Assembly: GCF_017094465.1 (NCBI RefSeq) | Contig: NZ_CP064791.1 | Span: 186,001-250,000 of the forward strand | Source of the DNA: Halapricum desulfuricans | GTDB lineage: Archaea > Halobacteriota > Halobacteria > Halobacteriales > Haloarculaceae | DNA: 64,000 nt | Direction: 5' to 3' | Shown: positions 25,851-35,749 of the stretch, in pieces | How the letters are laid out: every line of letters begins with the position of its first letter | Position numbering within the stretch: the stretch's first letter is position 1 | Position numbers and translations under genes: made by a program | Notes under the pieces: generated by a model | Database searches by the model: none | Seen by the model: only the letters and a program-made list of their open reading frames with translations | What the model was told of the DNA's origin: nothing

Positions 25851-27044
25851 ATGCGATTGCACGAATATCAGGCCAAGGAGGTCTTCGCCGATGCCGGGAT
25901 CCCGACACCGGACGCGCAACTGGCCGAGACCGTCGAAGCGGCCGTCGATGCGGCCGAGTCGATCGGCTATCCGGTCGCGATCAAGGCGCAGGTACACGTC
26001 GGGGGCCGCGGCAAGGCCGGCGGGATCAAACTCGCCGAGTCCGAGTCGGAGGCCCGTGCGGCCGCCGAGTCGATCCTCGGGATGGATCTGAAGGGGTATC
26101 GCGTCAGCCGCGTTCTCGTCGAAGAGGCCGTCGATTTCGTCGACGAACTGTACGTCGGCGTGACGATGGACCGCGGCGAGGGCCGTCCCGTCGCGATGGT
26201 CTCGACGAGAGGCGGCGTCAATATCGAGGAGGTCGCCCACGAGGACCCGGACGCCATCGCACGCGAGCACGTCGATCCCGCCTTCGGGATGCACCCCTTC
26301 CAGGCCCGGAAGGCCGTCTACGAGGCCGGGGTCGACCGCGACGTTGCGGGCGACGTCGCTTCTATCCTGCAGACACTCTACCAGCTCTGGGACGAGAGGG
26401 ACGGATCGGACGCCGAGATCAACCCGCTGATGATAACGAGCGCGGAGCGTGACGCCGCGGGCAGTGCGGGCGACGACGTGCGGGCGGAGCGGGGCGTCAT
26501 CGCCGCCGACGCCGTGTTCAACGTCGACGACGACGCGCTCTTTCGCCAGCCGGAACTCGCGGCGATGGAAGAAGCCGCCAGCGAGGGCGACGCACTCGAG
26601 GCCAAGGCCGACGAGTACGGCTTCGATTACGTTCGCCTGTCGGGCAACGTCGGTATCATCGGTAACGGTGCGGGGCTGGTGATGACGACGCTGGATCTCG
26701 TCGATCACTACGGCGGGTCGCCCGCGAACTTCCTGGACGTGGGCGGCGGCGCGAAGGCCCAGCGGATCGCCAACGCTCTGGACATGGTCTTCTCCGACGA
26801 GAACGTCGATTCGGTGGTGTTCAACATCTTCGGGGGGATCACCCGCGGCGACGAGGTCGCGAACGGCATCAACCAGGCCCTAGAGCAGTTCGACGAGATC
26901 CCCAAGGAGGTCGTCGTCCGGCTGGCGGGGACGAACGCCGAGGAGGGGATGGCGATCCTCAACGAGGATCTCGTCACGGTCGAGGATACCCTGGAGGACG
27001 CGGTCAAACGTGCGGTCGAATACGCACAGGAGGTCAACGCATGA
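25851..27044 (+). CDS. sucC: Succinyl-CoA synthetase (ADP-forming) beta subunit
   Basis: 397 residues. The ATP-grasp start [16 protein letters not shown] is classic. [16 protein letters not shown] contributes nucleotide binding, and NPLMI with its acidic partner the metal site. The C-terminal CoA-ligase domain has [17 protein letters not shown] and [13 protein letters not shown]. With SucD it interconverts succinyl-CoA and succinate in the TCA cycle with substrate-level phosphorylation. Its stop overlaps the sucD ATG by 4 nt (ATGA). Confidence 0.97.
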   Translation: MRLHEYQAKEVFADAGIPTPDAQLAETVEAAVDAAESIGYPVAIKAQVHVGGRGKAGGIKLAESESEARAAAESILGMDLKGYRVSRVLVEEAVDFVDELYVGVTMDRGEGRPVAMVSTRGGVNIEEVAHEDPDAIAREHVDPAFGMHPFQARKAVYEAGVDRDVAGDVASILQTLYQLWDERDGSDAEINPLMITSAERDAAGSAGDDVRAERGVIAADAVFNVDDDALFRQPELAAMEEAASEGDALEAKADEYGFDYVRLSGNVGIIGNGAGLVMTTLDLVDHYGGSPANFLDVGGGAKAQRIANALDMVFSDENVDSVVFNIFGGITRGDEVANGINQALEQFDEIPKEVVVRLAGTNAEEGMAILNEDLVTVEDTLEDAVKRAVEYAQEVNA

Positions 27045-27913
27045 GTGTTCTCGTCGACGAAGACACGCGCGTCGTGGTACAGGGAATTACCGGCGGAGAG
27101 GGGAAGTTCCACGCCGAACAGATGCTCGAATACGGCACGAACGTCGTCGCCGGTGCGGTCCCGGGCAAGGGTGGCCAGGCAGTCGCGGGCGTCCCGGTCT
27201 ACGATACGGTCCAGGGCGCGGTCCGCGAGGAAGACGCCGACGCCTCGGTCGTGTTCGTCCCGCCGGCGTTCGCGGCGGACGCGATCTTCGAGGCGCTGGA
27301 CGCCGACGGCCTCGATCTCGTCGTCGCGATCACCGAGGGAATCCCGACGCAGGACATGAGCCGCGTCTATCGCAAACTCGCGGAGACGGACACTCACCTC
27401 GTCGGGCCGAACTGCCCCGGCGTGATCACCCCGGGCGAGGCCAAACTCGGCATCCTGCCGGGGGACATCTTCAGCGATGGCAACGTCGGACTGGTCTCGC
27501 GGTCGGGAACGCTGACCTACCAGGTCGTGGACAACCTCACCCAGCGCGGGATCGGCCAGACGACCGCTATTGGCATCGGCGGCGATCCCATCATCGGGAC
27601 GGACTTCGTCGACGCTCTGGAACTGTTCGAGGCCGATCCCGAGACGGAGGCCGTCGTCATGTGCGGGGAGATCGGCGGCGAAGACGAGGAGGAGGCCGCC
27701 CGCTACATCGGCGAGCGGATGGACACGCCCGTCGTGGGGTTCATCGCCGGCCGCACCGCGCCGCCGGGCAAGCGCATGGGCCACGCCGGCGCGATCGTCT
27801 CCGGCAGCGGTACCGGTACGGCCGAGTCGAAGATCGCCGCCCTGGAAGCGAACGGTGTGCCGGTCGGTGACACGCCCGAAGATGTCGCCGATCACGTCGC
27901 GGACCTCCTCTAG
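27041..27913 (+). CDS. sucD: Succinyl-CoA synthetase (ADP-forming) alpha subunit
   Basis: 290 residues. The CoA-binding Rossmann domain has [17 protein letters not shown] near residue 11 and VPGKGG near 43. The phosphohistidine helix region is [19 protein letters not shown], with the catalytic His just before AGAIVSGS near 243. VGPNCPGVI near 121 is also characteristic. It pairs with SucC in an alpha2-beta2 or alpha-beta enzyme; the 4-nt overlap supports coupled translation. Confidence 0.97.
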   Translation: MSVLVDEDTRVVVQGITGGEGKFHAEQMLEYGTNVVAGAVPGKGGQAVAGVPVYDTVQGAVREEDADASVVFVPPAFAADAIFEALDADGLDLVVAITEGIPTQDMSRVYRKLAETDTHLVGPNCPGVITPGEAKLGILPGDIFSDGNVGLVSRSGTLTYQVVDNLTQRGIGQTTAIGIGGDPIIGTDFVDALELFEADPETEAVVMCGEIGGEDEEEAARYIGERMDTPVVGFIAGRTAPPGKRMGHAGAIVSGSGTGTAESKIAALEANGVPVGDTPEDVADHVADLL

Positions 27914-28053
27914 TCGTTTCCGGACAGCTAGCGCCACTGCGGCTCTGTCTGGCTGCCGTCGTCATGTTTCGGACGTACCCGCCGTGGGACGGATCCGAAG
28001 CGAGGCGATCGCGACACGAACTTTGATACTAGCGAGCACACAACGTTGGAACA

Positions 28054-29424
28054 ATGACGGATTCCGAGCCGATCCGCGTGGTCCACGTCGACAGCGATCC
28101 CGATTTCCTGGAGGTCGTCGCCGAGCATCTCGAATCCGAGAACGAGGCACTGGCCGTCGAGGGAGAGACCGATCCACAAGCCGCGCTGGATCGACTCGAT
28201 CGGACTTCGGTCGACTGTGTCCTCAGCGACCATCGCCCGGCCGGGATCGACGGGCTCGACTTCCTCGAACGCGTCCGCGAGCGCCACCCGGAGATGCCCT
28301 TCGTTCTCTATACCAGCCACGGGAGCGAGGAGATCGCCAGCGAGGCCATCTCGGCGGGTGTTACCGAGTATATGCAAAAGGAGACCGGCACCGACCAGTA
28401 CGCCGTCCTCGCGAACACGATCACCAACGCAGTCGAGCACACGCGCACGGAGGCGGCGCTGCAGGAAAGTCAACAGCGCTATCGGACCGTCGTCGAGCAG
28501 AGTCACGACGGGATTTTCATCTACCGAGACGGCACGTTCGAGTTCGTCAACGAGCGGTTCTGTGCGATCACTGGCTACGAGGAAGACACGCTGATCGGTA
28601 TGGACGTGTTCGAACTCATTCATCCGGACGACCGTGACCGGGTCCGGGAGATCAGCCGGCGACGACAGTCCGGGGAAGCCCCTCCACAGCAGTACGAGGC
28701 GCGGATCGTCACCGCCGACGGCGAGACGCGTGAGGCGTCGCTCAGCGTCCGGTCGACCACCTACGACGGCGAGCCCGCCGAGATCGGCTCGATCCGGGAC
28801 GTGACTGATCGGTATCGCAGCGCGGAACGGCTCGACGAGTTCGCCAGCATCGTCTCCCACGATCTGCGCAACCCGCTGAACGTCCTGTCTGGCCGACTGG
28901 ATCTCGCCCGCGAGACCGGCGACGAGACGCACTTCGATGCCCTCGAACGGTCGATCGACAAGATGGAAACCCTCTTGGAGGAGATGCGCGACCTCGCCAG
29001 AGCCGGGTTGCCGGTCCGGGAACCCGCCGTCGTCGACGTCGAGTCGACCGCCCGCGAGGCCGCGGAGACCACCGATCTGACGGTGACTACCGAGGCGGGT
29101 CTGCCGACGATCGAGGCCGACCGCGATCGACTCGAAGGCGCTCTCGTCGAGTGTTTCGAGAACGTCGCGGTCCACACCGACTGTGATTCGGTCCGGGTTC
29201 GACCGACCGAGGACGGCTTCGCTGTCGTCGACGACGGACCCGGAATCGAGGCGAGCGAGCGCGACCGCGTCTTCGAGGCGGGATACACGACCGACACCGA
29301 CCGGACCGGCTTCGGGCTGGCGATCGTCGAGTGGATCGCCGACGCTCACGGCTGGTCGGTCGCGGCCGAGGCATCGTCGTCGGGCGGGACGCGGATCGTG
29401 ATCTCGGACGTCGGTCGGACCTGA
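28054..29424 (+). CDS. Hybrid sensor: receiver, PAS and histidine kinase
   Basis: 456 residues. Residues 1-125 are a receiver domain with the phospho-acceptor Asp near 59 in VLSDHRPAG and a Lys near 110 (MQKETG). Residues 140-250 form a PAS domain (YRTVVEQSHDGIFIYRDG). A short HisKA has SHDLRNPLNV with the His near 268, and the HATPase_c runs from about 340 (N-like box ECFENVAVH, then VDDGPGIE and GFGLAIV). There is no membrane helix, so it is cytosolic. The receiver-first layout is common in haloarchaea; stimulus and output are unknown, and no partner regulator is adjacent. Confidence 0.92.
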   Translation: MTDSEPIRVVHVDSDPDFLEVVAEHLESENEALAVEGETDPQAALDRLDRTSVDCVLSDHRPAGIDGLDFLERVRERHPEMPFVLYTSHGSEEIASEAISAGVTEYMQKETGTDQYAVLANTITNAVEHTRTEAALQESQQRYRTVVEQSHDGIFIYRDGTFEFVNERFCAITGYEEDTLIGMDVFELIHPDDRDRVREISRRRQSGEAPPQQYEARIVTADGETREASLSVRSTTYDGEPAEIGSIRDVTDRYRSAERLDEFASIVSHDLRNPLNVLSGRLDLARETGDETHFDALERSIDKMETLLEEMRDLARAGLPVREPAVVDVESTAREAAETTDLTVTTEAGLPTIEADRDRLEGALVECFENVAVHTDCDSVRVRPTEDGFAVVDDGPGIEASERDRVFEAGYTTDTDRTGFGLAIVEWIADAHGWSVAAEASSSGGTRIVISDVGRT

Positions 29425-29514
29425 TCCCGTCGACTGGTGGCTCCGCGAGTCCGTTTTCGTGACCGATACTCGGGGTGTAACCTATACGTGCGACCAGCCA
29501 ATACGGATAGACGA

Positions 29515-30432
29515 ATGATCGAGGCCCGCGACCTCCGCAAAGAGTACGGCGGCTTCTCGGCCGTCGAAGGGAGCACGTTTTCGGTCGATTCCGGGGAGGT
29601 GTTCGGCATCATCGGCCCGAACGGGGCCGGCAAGACGACGACGCTGAAGATGATCGCCGGGCTGATCGAACCCACGAGCGGCAGCGTCTCGGTCGCCGGC
29701 TACGAGGCCGGCGAAAGCGAGATGCGCCACCAGCTCGGCTTTCTCCCCGAGGAATCGCCGCTCTACGAGGAGATGACTCCCCGGACGTATCTACACTTCT
29801 TCGCCGATCTGTACGACGTCCCCGACGATGTCGCCGAACGGCGCATCCGCGAGACGCTGGACGAACTCGACTTGCAACACCGCGATCGCCAGATCGGGGA
29901 CATGTCCAAGGGGATGAAACGGAAGGTCGCGATCGCCCGGTCACTGATCAACGACCCGGACGTGTTGATCTACGACGAACCGGCCAGCGGGCTGGACCCG
30001 CTGACGACGAACTACATCATCGAATTCACCAGCCAGCTCGCCGCGGAGGGCAAGACGATCGTCTTCAGCGCGCACAACCTCTTTCACGTCGAGTCGATCT
30101 GCGACCGCGTGGCGATCATGAACGACGGGGCGATCGTCGCCCGCGGCGGCCTCGAGGAACTGCAGGCCGAATACGGCGAGACGGTCTATCACGTCCACAC
30201 GACCGTCGAAGTCCCCGACAGCGTCGCGACGAACGGCCGATACGTCCGAACCGTCGAGACGATGGCCGAGGTCGAGACCACCCGGGAGGCCGCCCAGGAG
30301 GCCGGCGGCTCGATCATCGACATCCGGACCGAAGAATCCAGCCTGGAGGAAGTCTTTCTTAATGTCGCTGACGGTCGTGACAGTCGCACACAGTCAAGCA
30401 CGCCTGCGGCCGATTCGAGTCCGGAGGTCTGA
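29515..30432 (+). CDS. ABC transporter ATP-binding protein (ABC-2 type)
   Basis: 305 residues from MIEARDLRK. Walker A GPNGAGKTTT is near residue 39, the signature is MSKGMKRKVAIARSL near 133, Walker B VLIYDEPASGLD near 153 and the switch His in FSAHNLFH near 188. The extended C-terminus ends in SSLEEVFLNVADG, the tail typical of NatA/CcmA-like exporters. It drives the two membrane proteins that follow within 2 nt and by overlap. A substrate (export of lipid, drug or polymer) cannot be told. Confidence 0.93.
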   Translation: MIEARDLRKEYGGFSAVEGSTFSVDSGEVFGIIGPNGAGKTTTLKMIAGLIEPTSGSVSVAGYEAGESEMRHQLGFLPEESPLYEEMTPRTYLHFFADLYDVPDDVAERRIRETLDELDLQHRDRQIGDMSKGMKRKVAIARSLINDPDVLIYDEPASGLDPLTTNYIIEFTSQLAAEGKTIVFSAHNLFHVESICDRVAIMNDGAIVARGGLEELQAEYGETVYHVHTTVEVPDSVATNGRYVRTVETMAEVETTREAAQEAGGSIIDIRTEESSLEEVFLNVADGRDSRTQSSTPAADSSPEV

Positions 30433-30434
30433 CC

Positions 30435-32330
30435 GTGCGACCGCGCAAGATCCTGCGGATCGCCCGCTGGGAGGTGACGAAAAACGCCGGCGGGATCGAC
30501 CGCAAGACTGCCGCCGTCGTCGCCGTGACGTTGCTCGTGCTAGGTGCGGCTGCACCGCTCGTCGTCGCGCAGGGCGGTGTCACGCTTGATGAAGGCTTCT
30601 ACCGCGTCGGCGTCGACGAAGAGAGTCCGCTGTACCCGGTCGTCGCGAGCGACTCGACGTTCGCGGTTCAGGATCCTGATGCGGAACTCGGTTCCGAGAT
30701 CGACCTGCGGATTCGCGGCACACAGGTGGTCGCCAGCAACTCACAGAAGGGACAGGCGGCCCTGGCGGAGTTGCGCAGTAGCGTCGACTCGTATAACGAC
30801 CGTGTCATGGCCGGGGAATCCAACCAGTCGGCCGCGTTCCCGGTCACGGTGACGCTCGAATACGCCGAACGGAATCTCACGACGACCGCCGAGACTGAAA
30901 CGCTCGACGGCGGGACAGTCGACGATGGCACATCTCCCGACAGTACAACGCCCGACGATGGCGGAAACGGGTCCGATGGGCGGAGCAGTGGTGGCGGGTC
31001 CGACGGAGCGAACGGCGATGGTTCCGATGGAGCGACTGACGGCGACGGCTCCGACGGCACGGCCGATGACGGATCCACGGGCGACGGTTCGGGAGGGGAC
31101 ATCGGCGGTATCGCCCGCGGTCTCACGGGTAGCGATGCGATGACGGGCACGCCGTCGGACATCTCGCCGCCGTTTCCCTTCCAGTCGCTGATCCTGGCGT
31201 TCCTGTTCGTCGTCCCGCTGAACTTCGTCATCCAGGCGTACGGATCGACGATGCTCAGCGAACGGCTCAACCGGCGGGGTGAACTCATGCTGGTGGCACC
31301 GGTTTCTCGCGGGGACATCATCGCCGGCAAGACCCTGCCGTACTTCCTCGGTGCGTTGCTGTTCGAGGGGCTGATCGCGGGCGCCGTTCTCTACCTGCAG
31401 CCCGATTCCGGCAGCGGACTGTACGCGCTGGCCGCGGTCGTGCCGCTCATCCTGCTCTTTCTCTCCGCGACGTTCCTCGGTGCGATGTTCGCCCGCTCGT
31501 TCAAGGAACTCACCTTCGTCACCGTCTCGATCACGGTCGGGCTGACGACCTACGCGTTCGTCCCGGCGATCTTCACCGACGTGACGCCGATCGCGCTCAT
31601 CTCGCCGCTGACAATCGTCGTCCGCGACATCCAGGGCGTCGGGATCGAGCCGCTATCGCTGTTGCTCTCGACGCTGCCACCGCTGTTCACTGCGGGATTG
31701 TTCTTCGTGCTCGGCGCGGGGCTGTACCGCGAGGAGGACATGTTCACCCAGCGGCCGATCCCGCTGAAGGTGCTCGATTCGCTCGCCGGCCGGATTCACC
31801 GCCGGCGCAGCGTCGCACTCGTCGTGATCTTGCTCATGCCGCTGGTCATCCTCTCGGAGCTGGTCGCCGTCGCCGCGGTCTACCCGATCTCGATGGGGTT
31901 GCCCCGGCCGATCTGGCTCGGGCTGATCCTGCTCTCGATCGTCGTGATCGAGGAACTCGCCAAGAGCCTGCCGATATATGCGGGATTCGTCCACAACCGC
32001 TATGACCGCTCGCTCCGCTCGGCGCTTGCCGTCGGGGCGATCGCTGGCTTCGGATTTTTCGTTGCCGAGAAGGGACTACTGCTCGTTCAGTTGCTTGGCG
32101 GGTTGCCAGAGGTCCAGCAGGCGGCGGTCGTCTCGGCCGGTCCGACAGCCGGCATCGGCCCGGCGGTTGGCCTGCTGTTGTTGCTCGCGCCGCTGGCACT
32201 GCACGTCGTCACGGCGGCGACCTCCGCAGTCGGGATGCGATCCGGCCGACAGGGCTACGCTATCGGGCTCACGGCCGCGATCGCGATTCACTTCGTCTAC
32301 AACTTCTCGGTGGTGATGCTCGTTGTTTGA
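30435..32330 (+). CDS. ABC-2 permease fused to a PrsW-like intramembrane protease domain
   Basis: 631 residues, GTG start 2 nt after the ATPase stop. The N-terminal TM helix is followed by about 115 extracytoplasmic residues. Next comes a Gly/Ser/Asp low-complexity linker (about 165-225) and a six-helix ABC-2 permease region (about 250-450, with SERLNRRGELMLVAPVSRGDIIAGK). The C-terminal third has PrsW-type motifs: EELAK near 506-510, FFVAE near 541-545 and HVVTAATSAVG near 589-599. PrsW proteins are membrane glutamic/metalloprotease-like enzymes related to CPBP proteases. The combination suggests an exporter with built-in protein processing; that is inference. Confidence 0.85.
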   Translation: MRPRKILRIARWEVTKNAGGIDRKTAAVVAVTLLVLGAAAPLVVAQGGVTLDEGFYRVGVDEESPLYPVVASDSTFAVQDPDAELGSEIDLRIRGTQVVASNSQKGQAALAELRSSVDSYNDRVMAGESNQSAAFPVTVTLEYAERNLTTTAETETLDGGTVDDGTSPDSTTPDDGGNGSDGRSSGGGSDGANGDGSDGATDGDGSDGTADDGSTGDGSGGDIGGIARGLTGSDAMTGTPSDISPPFPFQSLILAFLFVVPLNFVIQAYGSTMLSERLNRRGELMLVAPVSRGDIIAGKTLPYFLGALLFEGLIAGAVLYLQPDSGSGLYALAAVVPLILLFLSATFLGAMFARSFKELTFVTVSITVGLTTYAFVPAIFTDVTPIALISPLTIVVRDIQGVGIEPLSLLLSTLPPLFTAGLFFVLGAGLYREEDMFTQRPIPLKVLDSLAGRIHRRRSVALVVILLMPLVILSELVAVAAVYPISMGLPRPIWLGLILLSIVVIEELAKSLPIYAGFVHNRYDRSLRSALAVGAIAGFGFFVAEKGLLLVQLLGGLPEVQQAAVVSAGPTAGIGPAVGLLLLLAPLALHVVTAATSAVGMRSGRQGYAIGLTAAIAIHFVYNFSVVMLVV

Positions 32331-33372
32331 CGACGTTCGGATCGCCATCGCGCGACGCGATATCGCGAGTCTCTCCCGGGAGAAGACGATCGTTCTCGCG
32401 CTGGCGATCCAGGTCTTCATCGCCGCGTTCTCGTCGTTTCTGGTCGTTGGGCTCACCTCGCTGTACGATCCCGGCAGCGTCGAGTCCGGCGAACTCACCT
32501 TCGGTGTCTCCGGTGACACCCGCGACGAACTCGACGAAGCGGCACGGGAGGCCGGCGTCGAGATCGAACAGTACCCGACACAAGCGGCCGCGATGGACGC
32601 CTTCCAGCGTGGGGAGGTAGTCGGCGTCCTCGCTGCTGATGCCTCTGGAGAGCGGATCGCAGTGACAGCGACGGTTCCAGACGGGAGTATCCAGTCGACG
32701 CTCGCGGTCGTCAAAGCCAGGGACGTGCTCGAAGCGCTCGAACGCAACGAACGCACGGCCCGGGCAGCCTACCTGGAAACCGATCCCGTCCCGCTTCCGC
32801 CCGAGGCGGACGCTAGCTCGTACTTCGGGTTCACGTACACGGTGCTCGTCCCGCTGTTGTTGTTCCTGCCGCCGTTCATCAGCGGATCGGTCACCGTGGA
32901 CGTACTGACCGAGGAGATCGAACGCGGGACGCTGGAGTTGCTCCGGGTCGCACCGGTCTCGCTGACGGACATCTTCGACGGGAAGGCGCTCGGAATGGCG
33001 ATACTGGCCCCGCTGCAGGCGCTGCTGTGGATCGCGCTGTTGGCCGTCAACGGGATCGCCATCGAAAACGCCCTCCCGCTCGTCGTGCTGGTCTCGGCGG
33101 TCGCGCTGCTGGTCGTCGTGCTCGGGGCGGTGCTCGGGCTGACGCTCGGCCAGCGCCGGCAGGCCCAGCTGCTGTACTCGATTATCGCGCTGGGGCTGTT
33201 CGGCGCGGCCGCGCTCCTGCCGGAACACCCCGCGACCGTCGCCGCCAAGCTCGCCGTCGGGAGCCAGACGACCGCCACCACCGCGACGGTCCTCGGGCTC
33301 TCGGTGCTCGCTGTCGTGTCGTACGCCGCCACGCGCCGGTACGTTGGCTCGATCGACCCCGAGCGGTACTAG
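32323..33372 (+). CDS. ABC-2 type permease subunit
   Basis: 349 residues with a TTG start at 32323 that overlaps the preceding stop by 8 nt; an in-frame stop just upstream rules out a longer start, though a downstream start is possible. One N-terminal TM helix (residues 25-47) precedes a roughly 130-residue external domain. Five to six TM helices follow, with the ABC-2 feature EEIERGTLELLRVAPVS near 205-220. It forms the second half of the exporter with the preceding permease and ATPase. Confidence 0.88.
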   Translation: MFDDVRIAIARRDIASLSREKTIVLALAIQVFIAAFSSFLVVGLTSLYDPGSVESGELTFGVSGDTRDELDEAAREAGVEIEQYPTQAAAMDAFQRGEVVGVLAADASGERIAVTATVPDGSIQSTLAVVKARDVLEALERNERTARAAYLETDPVPLPPEADASSYFGFTYTVLVPLLLFLPPFISGSVTVDVLTEEIERGTLELLRVAPVSLTDIFDGKALGMAILAPLQALLWIALLAVNGIAIENALPLVVLVSAVALLVVVLGAVLGLTLGQRRQAQLLYSIIALGLFGAAALLPEHPATVAAKLAVGSQTTATTATVLGLSVLAVVSYAATRRYVGSIDPERY

Positions 33373-33487
33373 CGTGGCTCCGGGCGCTCTTGCGCTCCCC
33401 CGCTCGTCAACGTCAGGTGTGTCCTGCTGGCGGCCATTGCATTTCCTCAACGATTAATGTATATGTTTGGGGCTACAACGTGCTAGT

Positions 33488-33643
33488 ATGCCCCACGGAC
33501 AAGACCTGGAAAACGCGAACGATCCGGAATCGCCGTCGGTGTACGAGTGCCTGGGCTGTGGCGCGATCGTCACCTCGAAGAGCCATCCGGGCACCTGTGA
33601 GTGCGGCGGCGAGTTCCACAACCGGGCGAAATCGATCGAATAA
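33488..33643 (+). CDS. Small zinc-ribbon (rubrerythrin-like domain) protein, 51 aa
   Basis: The sequence has two CxxCG/CxCGG knuckles (ECLGCGAIV and GTCECGGEFHN), a complete four-Cys zinc ribbon. Haloarchaea encode many such tiny rubrerythrin-like zinc ribbons of unknown role, possibly nucleic-acid or protein binding. A TATA-like run (TTAATGTATATG, 33451-33462) lies about 26-37 nt before the ATG. A T tract at 33655-33660 follows the stop and may terminate transcription. Confidence 0.8.
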   Translation: MPHGQDLENANDPESPSVYECLGCGAIVTSKSHPGTCECGGEFHNRAKSIE

Positions 33644-33685
33644 TCGCCCGGGAGATTTTTCGTCTCGCCGGCCCGGCTATAGCGT

Positions 33686-34663
33686 ATGGAATATACGACG
33701 CTGGGTTCGACTGGGATCGAAGTCAGTCGCATCGCGCTCGGCTGTATGAGTTTCGGGACGCCGGAGTGGCGCGAGTGGGTTCTTGATGACGAGGAGAGCC
33801 GCGAGATCATCGAGCGCGCGATCGAGTTAGGGATCAACTTCTTCGACACGGCCAACATGTACTCTCTCGGGGAGAGCGAGCGGATTCTCGGGGACGTCCT
33901 CGGGGAGTACGACCGCGACGAACAGGTCGTCGCCACCAAAGCGTACTTCGAGATGGACGAGGGCAACCCGAACTCACAGGGGCTGTCCCGCAAGACCATC
34001 GAGCAGGAGCTATCGAACTCGCTGGACCGGCTCGGGATGGATACTGTCGATCTCTACCAGATCCACCGGTGGGACGAAGCGACGCCCATCGAGCAGACGC
34101 TACGGGCCCTCGACGACGCCGTTCGTCGCGGACAGGTCCGCCATATCGGGGCCTCGTCGATGTGGGCCTACCAGTTCGCGGACGCCCTGCACACGAGCGA
34201 GCGGCTCGGCCTGGAGCGCTTCCAGACGATGCAGAACCACTACAACCTGCTGTATCGCGAGGAGGAACGCGAGATGCTGCCTCTGTCCGAGCGCGAGGGC
34301 GTCGGCGTCGTCCCCTGGAGTCCGCTGGCGCGTGGGTATCTCGCCCGTCCCCACGAGGAGTTCGACGTGACGACCCGGGGACAGACCGACGACTACGCGC
34401 GCGACCATCCCTACTTCGAGGGTGGCGGCCGCGAGATCAACGAACGCGTCGCCGAACTCGCCGCCGAGAAGGGTGTGACGATGGCCCAGATCGCGCTGGC
34501 CTGGCTCCTCCACCAGGACGCCGTCGACGCCCCGATCGTCGGCACGACCAGCGTCGAACACCTTGAAGACGCCGTCGAGGCCCTGGAGATCGACCTGACC
34601 GCCAGCGAGCAGGCCTATCTCGAAGAACCGTACGAGCCGGTCCCGGTGTCGGGCCACGACTGA
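33686..34663 (+). CDS. Aldo/keto reductase
   Basis: 325 residues of an (alpha/beta)8 NAD(P)H-dependent oxidoreductase of the AKR/YajO-like group. The catalytic residues are Asp in FDTANMYS, the Tyr of the same motif, Lys in VVATKAYF near 90 and His in YQIHRWDEAT near 125. The C-terminal cofactor loop IVGTTSVEHLEDAVEAL is present. Start MEYTTLGSTGIEVSRIALG is standard. Substrate unknown; carbonyl detoxification or sugar-derived aldehydes are possible. Confidence 0.94.
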   Translation: MEYTTLGSTGIEVSRIALGCMSFGTPEWREWVLDDEESREIIERAIELGINFFDTANMYSLGESERILGDVLGEYDRDEQVVATKAYFEMDEGNPNSQGLSRKTIEQELSNSLDRLGMDTVDLYQIHRWDEATPIEQTLRALDDAVRRGQVRHIGASSMWAYQFADALHTSERLGLERFQTMQNHYNLLYREEEREMLPLSEREGVGVVPWSPLARGYLARPHEEFDVTTRGQTDDYARDHPYFEGGGREINERVAELAAEKGVTMAQIALAWLLHQDAVDAPIVGTTSVEHLEDAVEALEIDLTASEQAYLEEPYEPVPVSGHD

Positions 34664-34668
34664 TTCGG

Positions 34669-35499
34669 TCAGTACGGCGTCTCGGGGCCCGGCGGGACCT
34701 GTCGTTTGTGCGCGCTGCGTTCGTACAGGTTTCGAACGCGTTCGACGACAGGTTCCTCGACACCGACCTCACGGGCGGTCGCGCTGGCTGGCACGTCGCC
34801 TTCGACGTGCAACGCCAGGATCGAGTCGAGCGTGTCGTACTCGATGCCGAGTTCTTCCTCGTCGGTCTGACCGACCCACATTCCCGCGGTCGGCGTGCGT
34901 GCCGCGACCGACTCCGGGACGCCGACGTGTCGAGCTAGCTGTCGCACCTGCTGTTTGTAGAGGTTGGCGATCGGGTGACAGTCGACCGCACCGTCGCCGT
35001 ACTTGGTGAAGTAACCGATCAGTGCTTCGGTCCGATTGCCTGTCCCGACCACCAGGCCGTTCTCGGTGTTGGCGACGAGGTAGTTCAGGACTGCTCGCGT
35101 GCGGACGCGGACGTTCCCGGCCGCCATGCGGTGTTCCCCTCCCTCGGGATAGGCCTCGAGGAACGACTCGACGATCGGGCCAACCTCAATCACGTCGTGG
35201 GGGAGTTCGAACCGCTCGGCGACGCGGACGGCGTCGCTCATCGTCTCCTCGTCGTTGACCTCGCTGGGCATCACCAGTCCGTGGACCCGCTCGGGACCGA
35301 GCGCGTCGGCGGCCAGTCCGGCGATCAGACCACTGTCGACCCCGCCTGAGATTGCGACGACAGCTTTCTCGGCGCCTGCCGCGTCCAGCTGTTCCTGAAT
35401 GAACCCGGTGATGTGCTCCCGTCTCGCTTCCAGTTCGTCATCGTTCAGCGTGAGATCGAGCGGGCTGTCCGCCTGTGCGATCGCTTCGTCGTCGGTCAT
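34669..35499 (-). CDS. nadE: NAD(+) synthase, ammonia-dependent
   Basis: 276 residues, matching single-domain NadE without a glutaminase. The PP-loop SGGVDSGL is near residue 50. TGNRTEALIGYFTKYGDGAVD near 153-173 binds deamido-NAD and ATP, and the C-terminus SAHKRQVPPGP is typical. It amidates deamido-NAD to NAD using ammonia and ATP. Convergent with the aldo/keto reductase, 5 nt between the stops. Confidence 0.96.
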   Translation of the reverse strand: MTDDEAIAQADSPLDLTLNDDELEARREHITGFIQEQLDAAGAEKAVVAISGGVDSGLIAGLAADALGPERVHGLVMPSEVNDEETMSDAVRVAERFELPHDVIEVGPIVESFLEAYPEGGEHRMAAGNVRVRTRAVLNYLVANTENGLVVGTGNRTEALIGYFTKYGDGAVDCHPIANLYKQQVRQLARHVGVPESVAARTPTAGMWVGQTDEEELGIEYDTLDSILALHVEGDVPASATAREVGVEEPVVERVRNLYERSAHKRQVPPGPETPY

Positions 35500-35616
35500 G
35501 TGCGGGCTTTCGGCGTGATCGAGTAAATAGGCACGCGTGGCGTGAGCAGAACTGGACGCCTGTCGAATGGCGTGGAAACGCTACGTTAAAGTGCGCCGAC
35601 GGTTCAGATGTGACCA

Positions 35617-35749
35617 AGCGCCGGTGGTGAGCAAATCCAGCGGATTTGCGAGCCTCGGCGCGCGAGCGAACGAAGTGTGCGATGTGTGCCGGTGTTGAGA
35701 CGGACGCAGTCCGTCGATGCACGGCGTGATGTGAACGAGCGCCGGTGGT
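35617..35749 (+). repeat. Degenerate repeats of the tRNA-Gly 5' end
   Basis: The 12-mer AGCGCCGGTGGT at 35617-35628 recurs at the start of tRNA-Gly (35738-35749), and a weaker copy (GTGCCGGTGTTG) lies at about 35687-35698. Each copy is preceded by a GATGTG-like hexamer. They look like decayed partial duplications of the tRNA-Gly start and its upstream sequence. Confidence 0.5.

Noticed and set aside
25563-26708. 381-codon minus-strand frame
   Set aside because: Antisense to sucC and running into the Sir2 region; no family resemblance.
27928-29349. 473-codon minus-strand frame
   Set aside because: Antisense to the receiver/PAS/kinase gene, whose domains are certain.
32269-33450. 393-codon minus-strand frame
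   Set aside because: Antisense to the second ABC permease; Arg/Asp/Gln-rich low-quality sequence.
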